Of a stretch of 64,000 bases of DNA, positions 1 through 11,388 are shown one piece after another. Source of the stretch: Madurella fahalii (Eukaryota; Ascomycota; Sordariomycetes; Sordariales); assembly GCA_029876055.1 (NCBI GenBank), contig CM056878.1:2542001-2606000 (forward strand), in the 5' to 3' direction. A program made the position numbers and the translations under genes. The notes under the pieces are model-generated. The model worked only from the letters and a program-made list of their open reading frames with translations, had not been told where the DNA came from and did not search any database. Every line of letters begins with the position of its first letter. The first letter of the stretch is position 1.

Positions 1-144
1 CGTGACTCTACTCTCCTAGAACTTAGTAGTCAATACTGCAGTGCACATCATCTAACCGCTTATCTGAAGCATCCTCTCGACCCCCTGCCGGTGAGCGCCC
101 CATATACTAGCAGCACGCTCTGATATCAACCTATTCTGACCCAG

Positions 145-2041
145 TGTTTCAAAAGGACGTTCCGCTGGCTCTTGCTGCGCTCGGGCTCACCATGCCGAAC
201 CCGACCATATTGACGTGTGGCGTGGAGTACTGGCACTGCTCCTCTCGTTGGTCGCTGGGATTTGGGTGGGACACCTCGTCTTGAGCAGCGAGGCCAACGT
301 GGACGTTCCGGCCGACGAGACATGTGCTCCCTTCCAGCCTGTCCTCCGTCATGTCGCAGTGCCGCTCGACGCGCCTGACAGAATTATCAACATGACACGC
401 CGCGTGGTGTCAGCAGTCAGCCACTTCCCATCGTATACCCTGAGCAATGAGACCAGCATCGACGAGGTCTATGACCGTATCATGAAGGATATGAAATTCC
501 TGGTTCAAGCCATGATGTCGGAGCGGGCCAACTCTACGCTAGATTACGAATCGTTGGCGAAGGCGCGTCAACAAGGCCGTATCTTTGGCGACAGTCCGGC
601 CGAGCATATGATACGTCTGTCATCTGAGGCTCACAATTATCTATTAACGACTGTAGAGCTATACTACTTAGTCCTGCACTCAGCCGTAAAGGGATGGCTA
701 TTCCAAGCCCACCTTGACATGTACGCCGTCACGTCCAACCTCGGCCACTTCATAGGCTTTCCCAACCCGTACAACAGTCACAGTTTGTTCTTTGCGCCGC
801 CCGCCGGCGCGCTGCCACCCGCTACTGGAATAGAGCCGGAACTCGCATCCCGAACTCTCAGCGACAACATCGGCGAGATGTGTTGGCCATACCTGGACGC
901 TTCCGATATGGACCTTTCAATCTCGCTAACAGTCCCCCGCGTCGACCCGCTGGCCTTCCTGCTCCTCTCTCATCTGCTGCTCCCCACGGCGATGGGATTA
1001 TACATTCCCGAGATAGACCTAACCGTCCATTCGCCCTTCTTAGCGCTCGAGCGCGGGTTGGCGCAGGTCGACGATGGGCGGTTGAAAATAGACTTACGCA
1101 ACCAGATTTGCGCGCAACGCAACAAGCTCGAGCCGGAGAACATGACGCACATCGCCACGCTCCACAGGGAGTTCCTGCCCGCCGAAAAACCTATAGTTGC
1201 GCTCTTGCGCCATCTTCTGGCCGGCGATGACGTTATTCGCGAGGTGCTGGAGGTGGCGGCGACGCCCATGGCACCCGCGAACTCGTCCGCTCCGTACCAA
1301 CCCAAGCTGTCGTTGGAGGACGAGTACCACTGGGATCGCTGGCCCGGCATCCGCATTAAGAATCGGCCTGACCGGCCAGACGAGGAAGGCCTGGAGCTCT
1401 GCCGCACCGCCTCACGCCTCGCCGACGTCCACACTGCCATGCTGGACCGGCACGCCGGGTCGCTGCTCCAGGTCATCCGTCTATTGCACTCCCTTCGCAG
1501 CGAACAACAGGCGGTCAAAGACAGCCTAGCCGGCCTGCGGCAGGGTCGGGGATGGGTACAGGCACATCTTCGCTCCCACTTTCTGCCCAAGCAGCCCGGA
1601 CAAGGCGTCGATGTGGATATGGTGGCACTGAATGCTACCGTTTTCCACAGGCGGCTGAAAGACATAATAGACCTCCGCGACACCTTCGGCGCCGCGACCG
1701 ACGAGGTTGGGGATGCGAGACGGTGGCTGGAGGCCACGCGCGAACGGCAGGTTCAGGCCGCCAAAGACTATGCGGCGAAACTCTGGGAGCGTGACCGCCC
1801 TCGCCGCGAGGCCAGAGAGAGGGAACTGGCCAAGGAGTACGAAGAGCTCGCCAAGAAGCGCGCAAAGTCTGCCAACTCGTCGGACCCGTGGAGTAACGTG
1901 GATATCGAAAAGCTCAAGGTCTTGATGTTCAATGCGACCCGTTTCCAGAAAATCGATGAGCTCCTGTGGGGTTCTGCTAAGCGCGTCAATGACAGAAAGG
2001 AGGGCGATCAGGACGAGGAAGGCCAGGAAGAAGGTAGTTGA
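145..2041 (+). CDS. Unrecognised glycosylated type II membrane protein, 5' incomplete
   Basis: I do not recognise this family. A continuous frame ends at a stop at 2039-2041 and is open upstream only to a TGA at 137. No ATG precedes the membrane anchor in this frame, so the first exon lies upstream: a good acceptor (CTGACCCAG, ending at 144) and a good donor (GCCGGTGAGC, intron from 90) suggest an intron of 90-144, with the true start left of the window. The protein has one N-terminal hydrophobic segment (starting VWRGVLALLLSLVAGIWV, encoded from 215), then a long hydrophilic part with about eight N-glycosylation sequons (NMT, NET, NST, NSS, NAT), a central more hydrophobic stretch, and a C-terminal charged coiled-coil-like region rich in Arg, Glu and Lys with an acidic tail. 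I infer a type II membrane or secretory-pathway protein. The function is unknown. Confidence 0.7.
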
Positions 2042-3090
2042 CATTGCTGAGGACGACCATAGTAGCTGTCGCTCTCGAGTTTATTCACCTAAGTTTTGTG
2101 CAGGTCGATATCCCTGCTGCAGCGTCGCGGTACTGTACTGTACATACAAACGGCAATGGAGGTTGGCAAACAGCCAGCCCAATTTTGTTACTGAATTCGT
2201 CCTTCTCGAACAGAGAGTCCAAGGCAAGGCATAACAGTCTTGCCCATAATCCAGAAAAGTCCCACCACCACGAACTCTTCCCTCATCCGAGACAACAGAC
2301 TTGACACGGTTGCCGGACACCCTGGCAACCGGCGTGGCTCACGATGTGATGACGGCTTCACCATTCTTCCTGCCCGCGGACAGCCCATGATTTCTTTTTC
2401 CCTCCCTCGTCGTTTTTTAACGCCGAAGACCAAGCTTGCAGAAAACACATAGCTATCAGATATCACCTCTCCGCTTTCCCCTAATCTAATTTCAACCCCG
2501 GCGCTCCTCGCGTGTCTCATCCCTTGCAGAAAGCCAAAGCTGAACAGAGAAGGGGTGCGTGGGACGGGTGGCTGCCGTGTCTCTCATTACGCCAGGCTCG
2601 CCTCAGATCACTTCAGTCACATCAGATATGTTACACCGAGCAAAAATAAAAAGGACGGGGAAAAAAAACAAAACCTTCCATCAAAACGCGTTCCTTGGCT
2701 AAATAGCAGCGGGTATCACCAAGCAAATCTGGCCATGACTTCAAGAAGCGGGCCGACCCCTCTCTCAATCATAAAAGAGTTTATTCTAAGACACGTTGTG
2801 TGGCTTTGGCTCCTCATTTTCCTGGATCAATCCGCGCTGATCTAGCTGCGTCCTCAGAGCAAAAGTCCCAAACCACAAACCAATAGCAACAGTACAGAAA
2901 CCCACAAGTCACAACCCCCTTTTTTATGCGTCGCAAGTCTACCAAGTGTCGTTTCCATGCTCAGAGGCCTTTTCTTTTCTCTAGTACCACGGATGCTTCT
3001 TTTCCTTTCCTTTTCTTTCCCCCTCCCTTCCATTTTTGCACGCCAAAAGCCTTCAGGGGGAGAAGAAAAATACACAACACTGCTGGTGAA
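2042..3090. other. Intergenic, convergent 3' regions
   Basis: This stretch separates the plus-strand membrane protein from the minus-strand glutamate dehydrogenase and should carry both 3' UTRs. It holds a GTAC-repeat motif at 2130-2143 (GTACTGTACTGTAC) and A-rich and T-rich runs around 2640-2670 and 2990-3040. The small frames here have no coding look. I see no gene. Confidence 0.6.
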
Positions 3091-6000
3091 TCAATTCTTG
3101 ATCTGAGCCATCCTCTTCGACATGCTATTGGAAATTGTTAGCTTCTTTCCCTTCCCTTTCTTATCCTTTCCCTAAACGACAAGGATGGACGAGAGAGGGA
3201 AAAAGAAAATAACTTACAAGTCATAAAACGCAAATTGGCTCGGCGAGCTGCCGAATTCGTACACGAACCGGCTAGCCAGGTAGCTGCCAAAGATGGCCCG
3301 CAGGTACGAGTCAGGCACCCGGTGGATGATGGTATCGAGCCCAATCTTCTCAATCAGGAGGTTCGGCAGGGCGTCGGCCAGCACCGATCGGCGGACCGTC
3401 TCGTTCTGCCACAAATCCGAGTGCTGCAGCTGCTCGTCCAGGTCTGTGATGGCCTGCGACAGTCTGTCCGAGAGGATCGACCGCGGCGTTCCCGTCTGCT
3501 CGTGCTCGCGCCAGATGGCCTCGAACTCGAGGCGCGCGTTCTCCCGGATCTTGTCCTGCACCGCCTTGACGTACGCCTTGTAGAACTCGGGCGCGTTCCC
3601 GCGCGCGTCGTGGCACATGTGCTTCACGAACGACTCATCGTCGAAGCTGAGCGAGGCCAGGACCTCGAGCGAGGAGCTCGTCACACCGCCCTTGTTGACG
3701 CTAGCGTCCTTGTACACGATACAGCCCGCCTCCTCGAGCCTCAGTTTGGCATCTTGGGTGAGGAAGAGGTTGGCACCTTCCACGATGTAAGGGATAGTGG
3801 CCTTGCCCTTCTTGATAAGCTTGTTCACCGAGACCAAGTCGATTGACTCGGGCCGGCCGCCACAGGGCACGAAGATGTCCGTGAGGCCCGAGTCCCGGAG
3901 GTGGTACGTGTTCCGGAACGCAGTGCCATTGCTGACAAACTCCCCGCTGGGCAGGGTGATGTTCATGTCCTCGCACAGCACCCGGTAGCCGTCCTTGGAC
4001 AGCTTGGACATGTCAAAGTGCACGATCATCTGGCGCTTCTTGGCAAGACGGCGCAGCTCCTCCTTGTCGATTCCGTGAGGGTCAACAAGGACGCCAGAAC
4101 CGTCGACAATGGCCGTGTACTTCTCGTTGCTGAGAAGGATCTCATTGCTGCCGAGGTCCCCGTCTGGACCGCCAGTCTGCATCTTCCTGACTGTCGAGGG
4201 GTCCAGGTTGAGCTTGCGGTAGACGCCCTTGACATACTCGCGCACCGACAGAGTGGTCATCCCGTACGTGTCGTGCGGGATACCCCCGAGCTTCGGCGAC
4301 TTGCCCGTGAAGAACGACTTCCACCAAGGGGCGCCACGGTTGCGAGCGTGCATCGTCGCCCAATCGACGAGGTCGGCAGTGTTCTCGTCGGGGCCCATGA
4401 AGAGAATCTCCTCCTTGCCGTAGAGGTCGACCACGGGGTTCTTGATGCCCGGCGTCTCAGCCTTGAGCAGCAGATCCAAGATGCTGTCAATGTACTTCTC
4501 AAACGCCTCGCGCGCCTTGTCCTGTTGCTTGGGGTCAAGTAAGATGACGCCCTTGGAGCCGCCTTCTGGGATATCCTTGTTCTTGCGCTGCTGAGTGCTC
4601 GCGAGGCCGTAGTTCTCATCAAACAGGTTGCGAGCGTTGATCGAGTAAGCCTCCTTGCTGCGGGACTTGACAATCCGGATGCCGCCACGCGAAATGTCCT
4701 TGAAACGCAGGTGAAAGCCGCGGGATTCCGACGTGATGACGAGAAACATACCGTAGAGGCGCTTCGGGTATTCGATCTCGGGGAGGAAGGACGGATCAAG
4801 ACGGAAGCTCAGAGCCACCTTTGTCGGGGTAAAGTAGTTGGTCTTGAGGACGGCGTTGTTGAACACTCGGAAGGCAGTCATGACCATCTCCTCGTGCTCG
4901 TTGGAGACGTCCCTAGTAATCTTGTCCTTGAGCCCCGCATCCGAAAGAACCTCGGTGGCCGGGGTCGGGGCAATGCAGTGGCGGTCGACCTCACCGCCGA
5001 CTTTGTAATGAATATTGGCAAACGACGCATACAGAGCACGAACGAGCCCCGGGTGTGACGTAATGATCTCGAGGATATAATCGGGAGTGAAGGTCTCAGT
5101 GCGTAGACGCTTCTTCATCCTCGACAGGATCTCCGCATGGTCGTTATTTTTGGGGTCGAGTGCTGCCACAAGCGATGCATACTCGGACCCGAGGCGGTTG
5201 AGGAAGTGCTGCACAAAGACCCACACACAGTGGGCGTAGATGGTCTCTTGCAAACTCAGGTCGCCAGACGCGAACATATTGTGCAGCTTAGTCTGTGGAA
5301 TGCAATACAAGAGGGAAACCTCCTTGGTGATCTGGTGGATCGACTCCTCGATGGGGGGATACTTGGACTCGAGGTTGGGGGCGGGCCGCAGGTAGCTGCT
5401 GATGATGGTGATGCCATTCGAGAACTGCTCGACGTACTTCCGGGAGCTCGTGATGCCATAGTAGTGGTAGAGGTCACTCAGGGCACTGAACATTCCTCTG
5501 GCCGTCCTGGAACGGAACGCAACGACTAGTCTCTTCTCCCGGGAGCCTTCGATATCAAAGACCTCGATGACTGGGCCAGTCCTACTGACTGCGGTCGCAA
5601 TGATGTCCTGGTAGATCTGCTTCGTGTTCTTGGTCGCCTTGGCAAGGAACATGCGATCGCTGATGACTTCGAGCCGCGTCTCCTGGGGGTCGGCATTGGC
5701 GTCCACAAACTGACACTGGTAGACGAAATAGCAGCGCAGCGTCGCCTTGGAATCCGAGTTGCCGAGGACACCTGGGGACCGGAACGTCTCAACACGGAAG
5801 CGTTTTGACGTGTCATTGCCATCCAGATACTTGGATTCGAGGCGATGCTCGTAGCGCGGCCCGTCAACGGCACTCTTACCGGGTTCGCTCGTATCGATGT
5901 AGATGGCGTGGTCGGAAGCTTCCATGTCCAGTCGCATCTCTTCCCGCTTGTCCTCGCGCGAGAAGGCTGCAACCTTGGCGGCATAGAGGGAGGTGATGTG

Positions 6001-6548
6001 ATTAGCAACAACCTCTGGGTTCTCGACCTGGAAGTAGACATCGTCGATACCAAGGTCATTGTAGAACCACTCGATCTGGGCGTCTACGAGAACCTCGGGG
6101 ATCCATCCGCATTTTGTGATGTACGCCTTGACTATTGGTGCGCTTAGTAAACCAACTGGATAATACCGCAGATGCATGTCAGGATTGGCTTACCTAGCTT
6201 CATCTGTTCCTTCTTGCCCTTGAACTCTGGGGCAACATAGCCGACCGTCGCCGACCGCAGGACCCTGTGTCCATTGCCATTTGTCTTGGCCATCAAAGGG
6301 TAGCTGACATGTGTCGGCTGAGGCGAGGGATGCCTCCCGGGCTCGTCCGCTTTGATGTTGTCGACTAGCCGGTTGGCGACGCTACTTGCTGCAGGGGAAT
6401 CCATCATGGTCTCGTCCGACGACGTAAACAGATCTATGTATTCGGGGAAGCTAGACATGGCCAAGTCAGTGTCGATAGTCAAGCTAGACATCCGCCGCCC
6501 TCCGCGAGCAGGGCTAGCGAGCGATGGTTGTACGGCTATGCCTGCCAT
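3091..6548 (-). CDS. GDH2: NAD-specific glutamate dehydrogenase
   Basis: This is the large fungal NAD-dependent glutamate dehydrogenase, which deaminates glutamate to 2-oxoglutarate and ammonium when amino acids serve as carbon source. Exons read on the minus strand are 6548-6194, 6131-3218 and 3124-3091, giving 1100 residues, near the usual size of about 1050. Intron 1 (6132-6193) has GTAAGC and CAATAG ends; intron 2 (3125-3217) has GTAAGT and CAATAG ends. The catalytic core is clear from the glycine-rich SRGGIRIVKSRSKEAYS and PEGGSKGVILLD segments, and a nucleotide-binding half follows with EGANLFLTQDAKLRLEEAG. Splicing the last intron changes the ending from FYDL-stop to FYDFMSKRMAQIKN. 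The N-terminal 60 residues are low-complexity. The gene is convergent with the left-edge gene and has a long upstream noncoding region. Confidence 0.95.
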
Positions 6549-8740
6549 AGCGGCGGAGATGACGGGAGGTATCTAGGGGTAACAGGAGGGTGGTGTGCTT
6601 GCTAGGTATAACGTGAACCAGGGAGTAGATAAGAGGGAAGGGGAAAAAGGAAACGGGGAAGGACTCGCTGGTCTGAGGCGAGCGAGCATCAGCTTTGTAG
6701 GGAGTGCGAGTCGGTGTAAGCGCGTGCGAGCAGTTGGCCGCTGCCACGACCCTGATCACTGATAGCAGCGAGAGGATCTGACGCTGGGAAGGACAAGGGC
6801 ACCAGCACCGGCCTGACCCCGTATCGGGTCGATCGCCCGGCACATCCGGCCTCGGGTTATTGGGGGAGGCCACGGGCTGCGTGGCACGGGCACGCGAGGA
6901 ATGGGGAGTGACACGGCAACATGGCATCGACACTCGTCATCCACGGCTGCCAATTGGGCAACAGCACCTCAGACAGAGCGAGCGGTGGATGTTTCCGGGA
7001 GCGTGGGAGTGTGGCCTCTAGAGAGCGTCCGAACACTGGATGCGAGCACGCTCACCGCCCCTGAAACCCTCACTCGCCGCCGAGTCCTCCACTCCCGGTC
7101 TTGAGATAAGACGGCCCTCTTCTCAGAGAACAACCACCCCAACCACCCACCCACCCCGCTCCTCTTTTCCCTCCCGGGTTTCTGAAATGTGCAGTGTGCG
7201 ATATGCAGGTCCACAAGATCAAATGCAAAGCTAAACGTACTTGTTGCCAACCTGGTATGGTGATTGTCGGCCCTAGCAAACTTTCTCGGTTGGGCCGCCG
7301 AGAATTGGTTGCCCGTGTAAGTTGTTGTCGTTGATACACGCCTCGGCAACTGTTATTGCAGGGCAGTCAGCTTCGCTAGTTTCGGACGGAAAGGGAAATG
7401 CATGGTTGGTGGGGCACTGGAAAGCAATCCTGGCCCAAGCAGGATGTAACACAATAGGGCGTGGACAGCGTCTCGTTTACCTTGTTGGTTTTGTCTTGAT
7501 CAGACGAAGGCGGGTTCAAGAGAGAACAAAGCACCGTAAAGTGTGTCCCGGATCGAAAGCGAAGCGACCGGAACTAGCAAATTCCAGATTTTTGCTGCCG
7601 CTGTTTTCGTCCGAGGGGCCAAAACCAAAGAGAGACCAAATCCCCACTGTGTCAGCCACAGTTAGCTTGCCGGTTCAGGAAGGCATCACATGATAGGGCT
7701 AGAAGGTACGTTGAGATAAGACAAAAGGGCAATGTCGCCGATAAAAAGGAAAACATAAAAGGGCTGTTCGAGAACGGGCCAATCGGTCATGCGCTTGCAC
7801 CGGAACACGCCTGGTTTGCTCGACCAAATGTCAAAACTCTACTCTCCGCGATGGCGCAGAAGGCGGTTGCAGTAAACCCTGTCAGTGCGGAGATGGTACA
7901 CCTCACACGGTGTGCACCGCGGTTGCAACTGGCCGATAAGCCCCAGGAGTCCCGCCTCACCGTAGGAAGGCCGACAATGGGCTTAAGGGGGGGCAGCTGT
8001 TGGGAGCCACGTAGGAAGCAAAACAGGGTGTACAGGGTGTGCAGGTTGGGTATGTACCTTTCTGTTGTAATGGGAATGCCGCAGCACGAGATAAGGTCGG
8101 CGGCGTTGTTTGGCTGCAGAAGACTGATAACTGTGTCTGAAAATAGGCACAGGCAGAGGTAGGGTCCCCGGTGTCAGTTTGACGGGCCTTTGATGGTGTA
8201 GAGTTAATCAGTGCCACCGGTGCTGGGCAGGATCTGAGATGGGGCTTCGCAAAAGAGATAAGACACGAGCAAAACACGTAGGTCTTTGGCAGCGACAGGC
8301 GCGGGAGCGCCACCCTTTTATAACCCAGAAATCAGTCATTCCCATTTGCATCTCGGGCCATGTACAGGATGGTCCTCAAGACTTGATCCCAGGATTGGCA
8401 CTGTACTCGTTGTCTCCGCAGGACTGGCAATACCCAAAGGGAAGTAGTTGCCTGCAGAAACAGGCGCGGTGATGACATTGTGCGGCGCTCTGACTAACAA
8501 AATTGCCGCTACTAAACTAAATCGGGCAACTAAACGTCTCTTGTGATTGGGTCACCTGGCCGGTACCTGAAGGCTCAACAGAAGGGTACCTGAGATTCCT
8601 CACTGCCACCAGTTGCCCCTGGAGCGGCTATTCGAGGTTCTGGGGTAAGAAACCTGAGCGGAGCACCAGGTGGGCCTTTGGATCGCACGGGAGCACCCTG
8701 AGCTAAGGTACAGGACTCGTTTGATCAAATGAGTGCTTTG

Positions 8741-8787
8741 ATTTTTAATTTTTATGTTTTAATTTTTTTTTAAAAAAAATTTTTTTT
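8741..8787. other. AT-only block with a yeast ARS-type core match
   Basis: About 47 bases are almost purely A and T, built from T-runs and A-runs that can fold back on each other (T9 followed by A8 and T8). The segment at 8750-8760 reads TTTTATGTTTT, an 11 of 11 match to the budding-yeast ARS core consensus WTTTAYRTTTW. Filamentous fungi are not known to need this exact core, so an origin role is only a suggestion. Easy DNA unwinding is the safer statement. Confidence 0.35.
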
Positions 8788-10443
8788 CCCGTGCTTGTAG
8801 ACCGAAGCAGTTGTACGAGTGCGCTGTACCGAGCATAAGGTTCCTCAACTGGATTATCCGCGGGACCTGCTCCATTTCCGGCCCCGATGGTTGTCTCAGT
8901 ATCTTTCACGTCTCACTCAATCATTCACCTCAGCTGATGAATTTATTCTCCGTCAAAGCCCGACCCATTATTCCACAAGGCACTCGAGCCTGATGCTCTT
9001 CTCCAGGAACAGGCGGGACGAGGTGCACGTTCTGGAGAGACCTTGATTGATTGATTGGGATTTTCCCCCACCTCTTTTCCACCGAGGGGCACCTCCTGGC
9101 CAGCAAGGGATGGTGTAAGTCCCACGATAGCGTGGCCGACGCGGCACAATCTTGAGTACAAGAGCATGTCACTCAATGGACCAGCCAAAGTCCTTGACTC
9201 TGTGGAACGCATTCTCGTGTCGGCTCCGCATCCGTAGCTCAGGATCAATTGCCTATCTCGATAGGGAAGAACAGGGGTTCACCATGACTTCGTCGCGCTG
9301 TGCGACCCATCCAGGCCTCTTACCGCCTCTTCATCTTACGGGAAGGATGGTCAGATCACCAATTAGATGCCGGCGGCGGCATCATGTATGTCCGGGTTGT
9401 TAGAGACGTCCGGGTTCAAGAGAGACTTCTTGTTGAGATGTAGTGGTCGTTCCGGACCTTGTCCCCTGGCAAAGGGGTCTCTGCGCGAGATGGTCCCGTG
9501 ATGGCCGGGAATACGTAACGGCTAGGGGCCCTTGGACGCCATCAGCGCCCAGCACTTGGCTCCGCTGCTCCGCTGTGGCTGATCAGGCGGCTGACCGGGT
9601 GCCCCGCCTTTTCCAGTCCCCCCGGAATCCCCAAAAGCCGGCTGTGCGTCCCCCATCAAGTAAAATGGGGGTAATGGAAACCCTATTTTGCTGCATGGAA
9701 TGCCCACCGCCAGCTCCTGACGTTGCAGGCGGCCCGGTTGCCTCACCAATCCAGTAAGCCGTCTCCCCGGGGGTTGCGGGAGCGATGGAATGGCCTCGTA
9801 CGTCACTAAAAAAGTCTGTCAAAGCCTTTTCCAATTGACCGCTTGGGTCGTGGTGCGACACAATTCCGGAGTGTCTTGCGCATTCCCAGGCCCGGGCGGT
9901 AGATCCAGTGGCTCCCCCGATGGAACGGGCTAAGCGCGGAGAAAAGCTCTGTTGTCCTCGTGCCGGTAGCCAGATTCGATGCACTGGGTTGAGACGGGCT
10001 TTTCATGGTCACGGGGTTCGCTTTCTGATAATTGTGAGATTGAGCGCCCAACGGGTCTCTGCAAGTCTTCATCCCTACCAAGCGCCAGGCCCTTCTAGGC
10101 CCTCTGTGATTTCTTTGAGCTTAGGGCAGCTGAGGACCTGGGGAAGCCAGGCCACAATGGGGTAAGATACAGCCAGCCGGGTACTGCAAAACGAAAACAA
10201 ACAAAACCCATTTACCTACTTCCCAAACCTGCCGTGCTCGGCGGCCTAGCTCGTAGGAGTCGGGCGGCAATGCTTTTACTGTAGATCTGCTGATGATTGC
10301 TGGGCGACATCCCCAACTCCTTCGCCATCTCCCGTGACCCTGCCTGGGCCTTCGAGTTGTTCGATATTGTTGAAAAGCAAGCCAGGGGCTGCAATTCAAT
10401 GGCAGCACCTCGACATCCCGCAAAAATGAGCACCAGGAAGGTT

Positions 10444-10464
10444 AAAAAAAAAAAAAAAAAAAAA
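10444..10464 (+). repeat. Homopolymer run of 21 A
   Basis: A perfect run of 21 A sits in noncoding DNA, flanked by GGTT on the left and GGCCCC on the right. Runs of nearly the same length occur at 16294-16315 (T22), 17672-17692 (A21) and 35795-35821 (A27). Confidence 0.9.
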
Positions 10465-11388
10465 GGCCCCGGCGCCAGAAGAACGATAGAGATCCGGAGA
10501 GGAGCAGCAGGCCCAGTATCGAAGTCAGGTGCGGGCCAGAGGTCCCCAGATCAGGAGGGGCAAATCGCGGAAGAGGATTCCTTGACAGTTCGTACCATTG
10601 ATTGCAAATGCAGGCACCATGGAAGTTTCCAAGGCAGGCCGCGTTGGGCAGCCGCAGATGCCGCTCAAGGCGAAACGAGTGTTTTTGTCTGTCTAGTCCA
10701 CTCCGCATGCGACGACTGCAGGACGATATCGGGCAACGCGTACTTTGGCTTGCTCCATTGCCCTTGTCGACGGTTTTGCTCCGAGTCGGACAAAAACCAT
10801 CACAGTATTTATTGCCTAAAATAGCTCACCAAGGTTCAAGGAAGCGAGACCTAGGCACCATGTAGTGTAAATGTAGGTCCGGCCAGCGCGGATGGCCCAC
10901 CTGGGCCCGGGTGGCGCCGACTATGGCCTTCGTTCGCTGATCCGAGAAGCCGGGTCCCCAGATCCGAGGGCACGCAGGATTGACATGTGTAGCAACTTCA
11001 CGCCCATCCTTTCCTCTGAGAAGAAATAGAAGAAGGCGCCGGAACTTTCCATTGCTTGGCATTGCCGTTCGAAAACGGGCCCGCAGTGGGCTCTCCCGCT
11101 GATTGCCGCTCCCGCCCCACCTAGCGGCACAAAACATGAGGAGCAGGCGCAAAGCCGATGGTGGGGTGATGCTGCAACTCATCGAGACATTTCGGCGAAT
11201 ATTCTCGACGCCCTCAGGAGTCTCTGAGAAGTTTGTTTCGGGAAATTGTTGGACGACACTGTCTACACACATACAGTACCGAAGCAATTGGAAACCACAA
11301 ACAGCCACAGGCGCAAAAGCGCCGCCCTCATTTTCCTCCCCTACCCCCACCCCCCTTGACTGCCCCTCCAACGGCAACCTCCGCAAGG

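Larger units (their letters stand above)
6549..11388. other. Gene-poor intergenic region (about 4.8 kb)
   Basis: This region contains the divergent upstream sequences of glutamate dehydrogenase and kynureninase. No frame here shows convincing coding character; the longer ones begin at non-ATG codons or have scrambled composition. Distinct items are an AT-only block near 8741-8787, a run of 21 A at 10444-10464, and a polypyrimidine leader at 11325-11370 just before kynureninase. I cannot identify a transposon, although an old degraded one cannot be excluded by eye. Confidence 0.5.

Noticed and set aside
970..1737. 255-codon frame antisense to the left-edge membrane protein gene
   Set aside because: It is a shadow frame in GC-rich coding DNA; the plus-strand frame has the anchor, the sequons and the coherent composition.
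6969..7349. 126-codon minus-strand frame upstream of GDH2
   Set aside because: It is in line with GDH2 but low-complexity in character and unconnected by splice signals to the coding exon; more likely promoter or 5' UTR.
10826..11386. 186-codon minus-strand frame just before kynureninase
   Set aside because: It starts at a non-ATG codon, has no family resemblance, and is antisense to the kynureninase leader.
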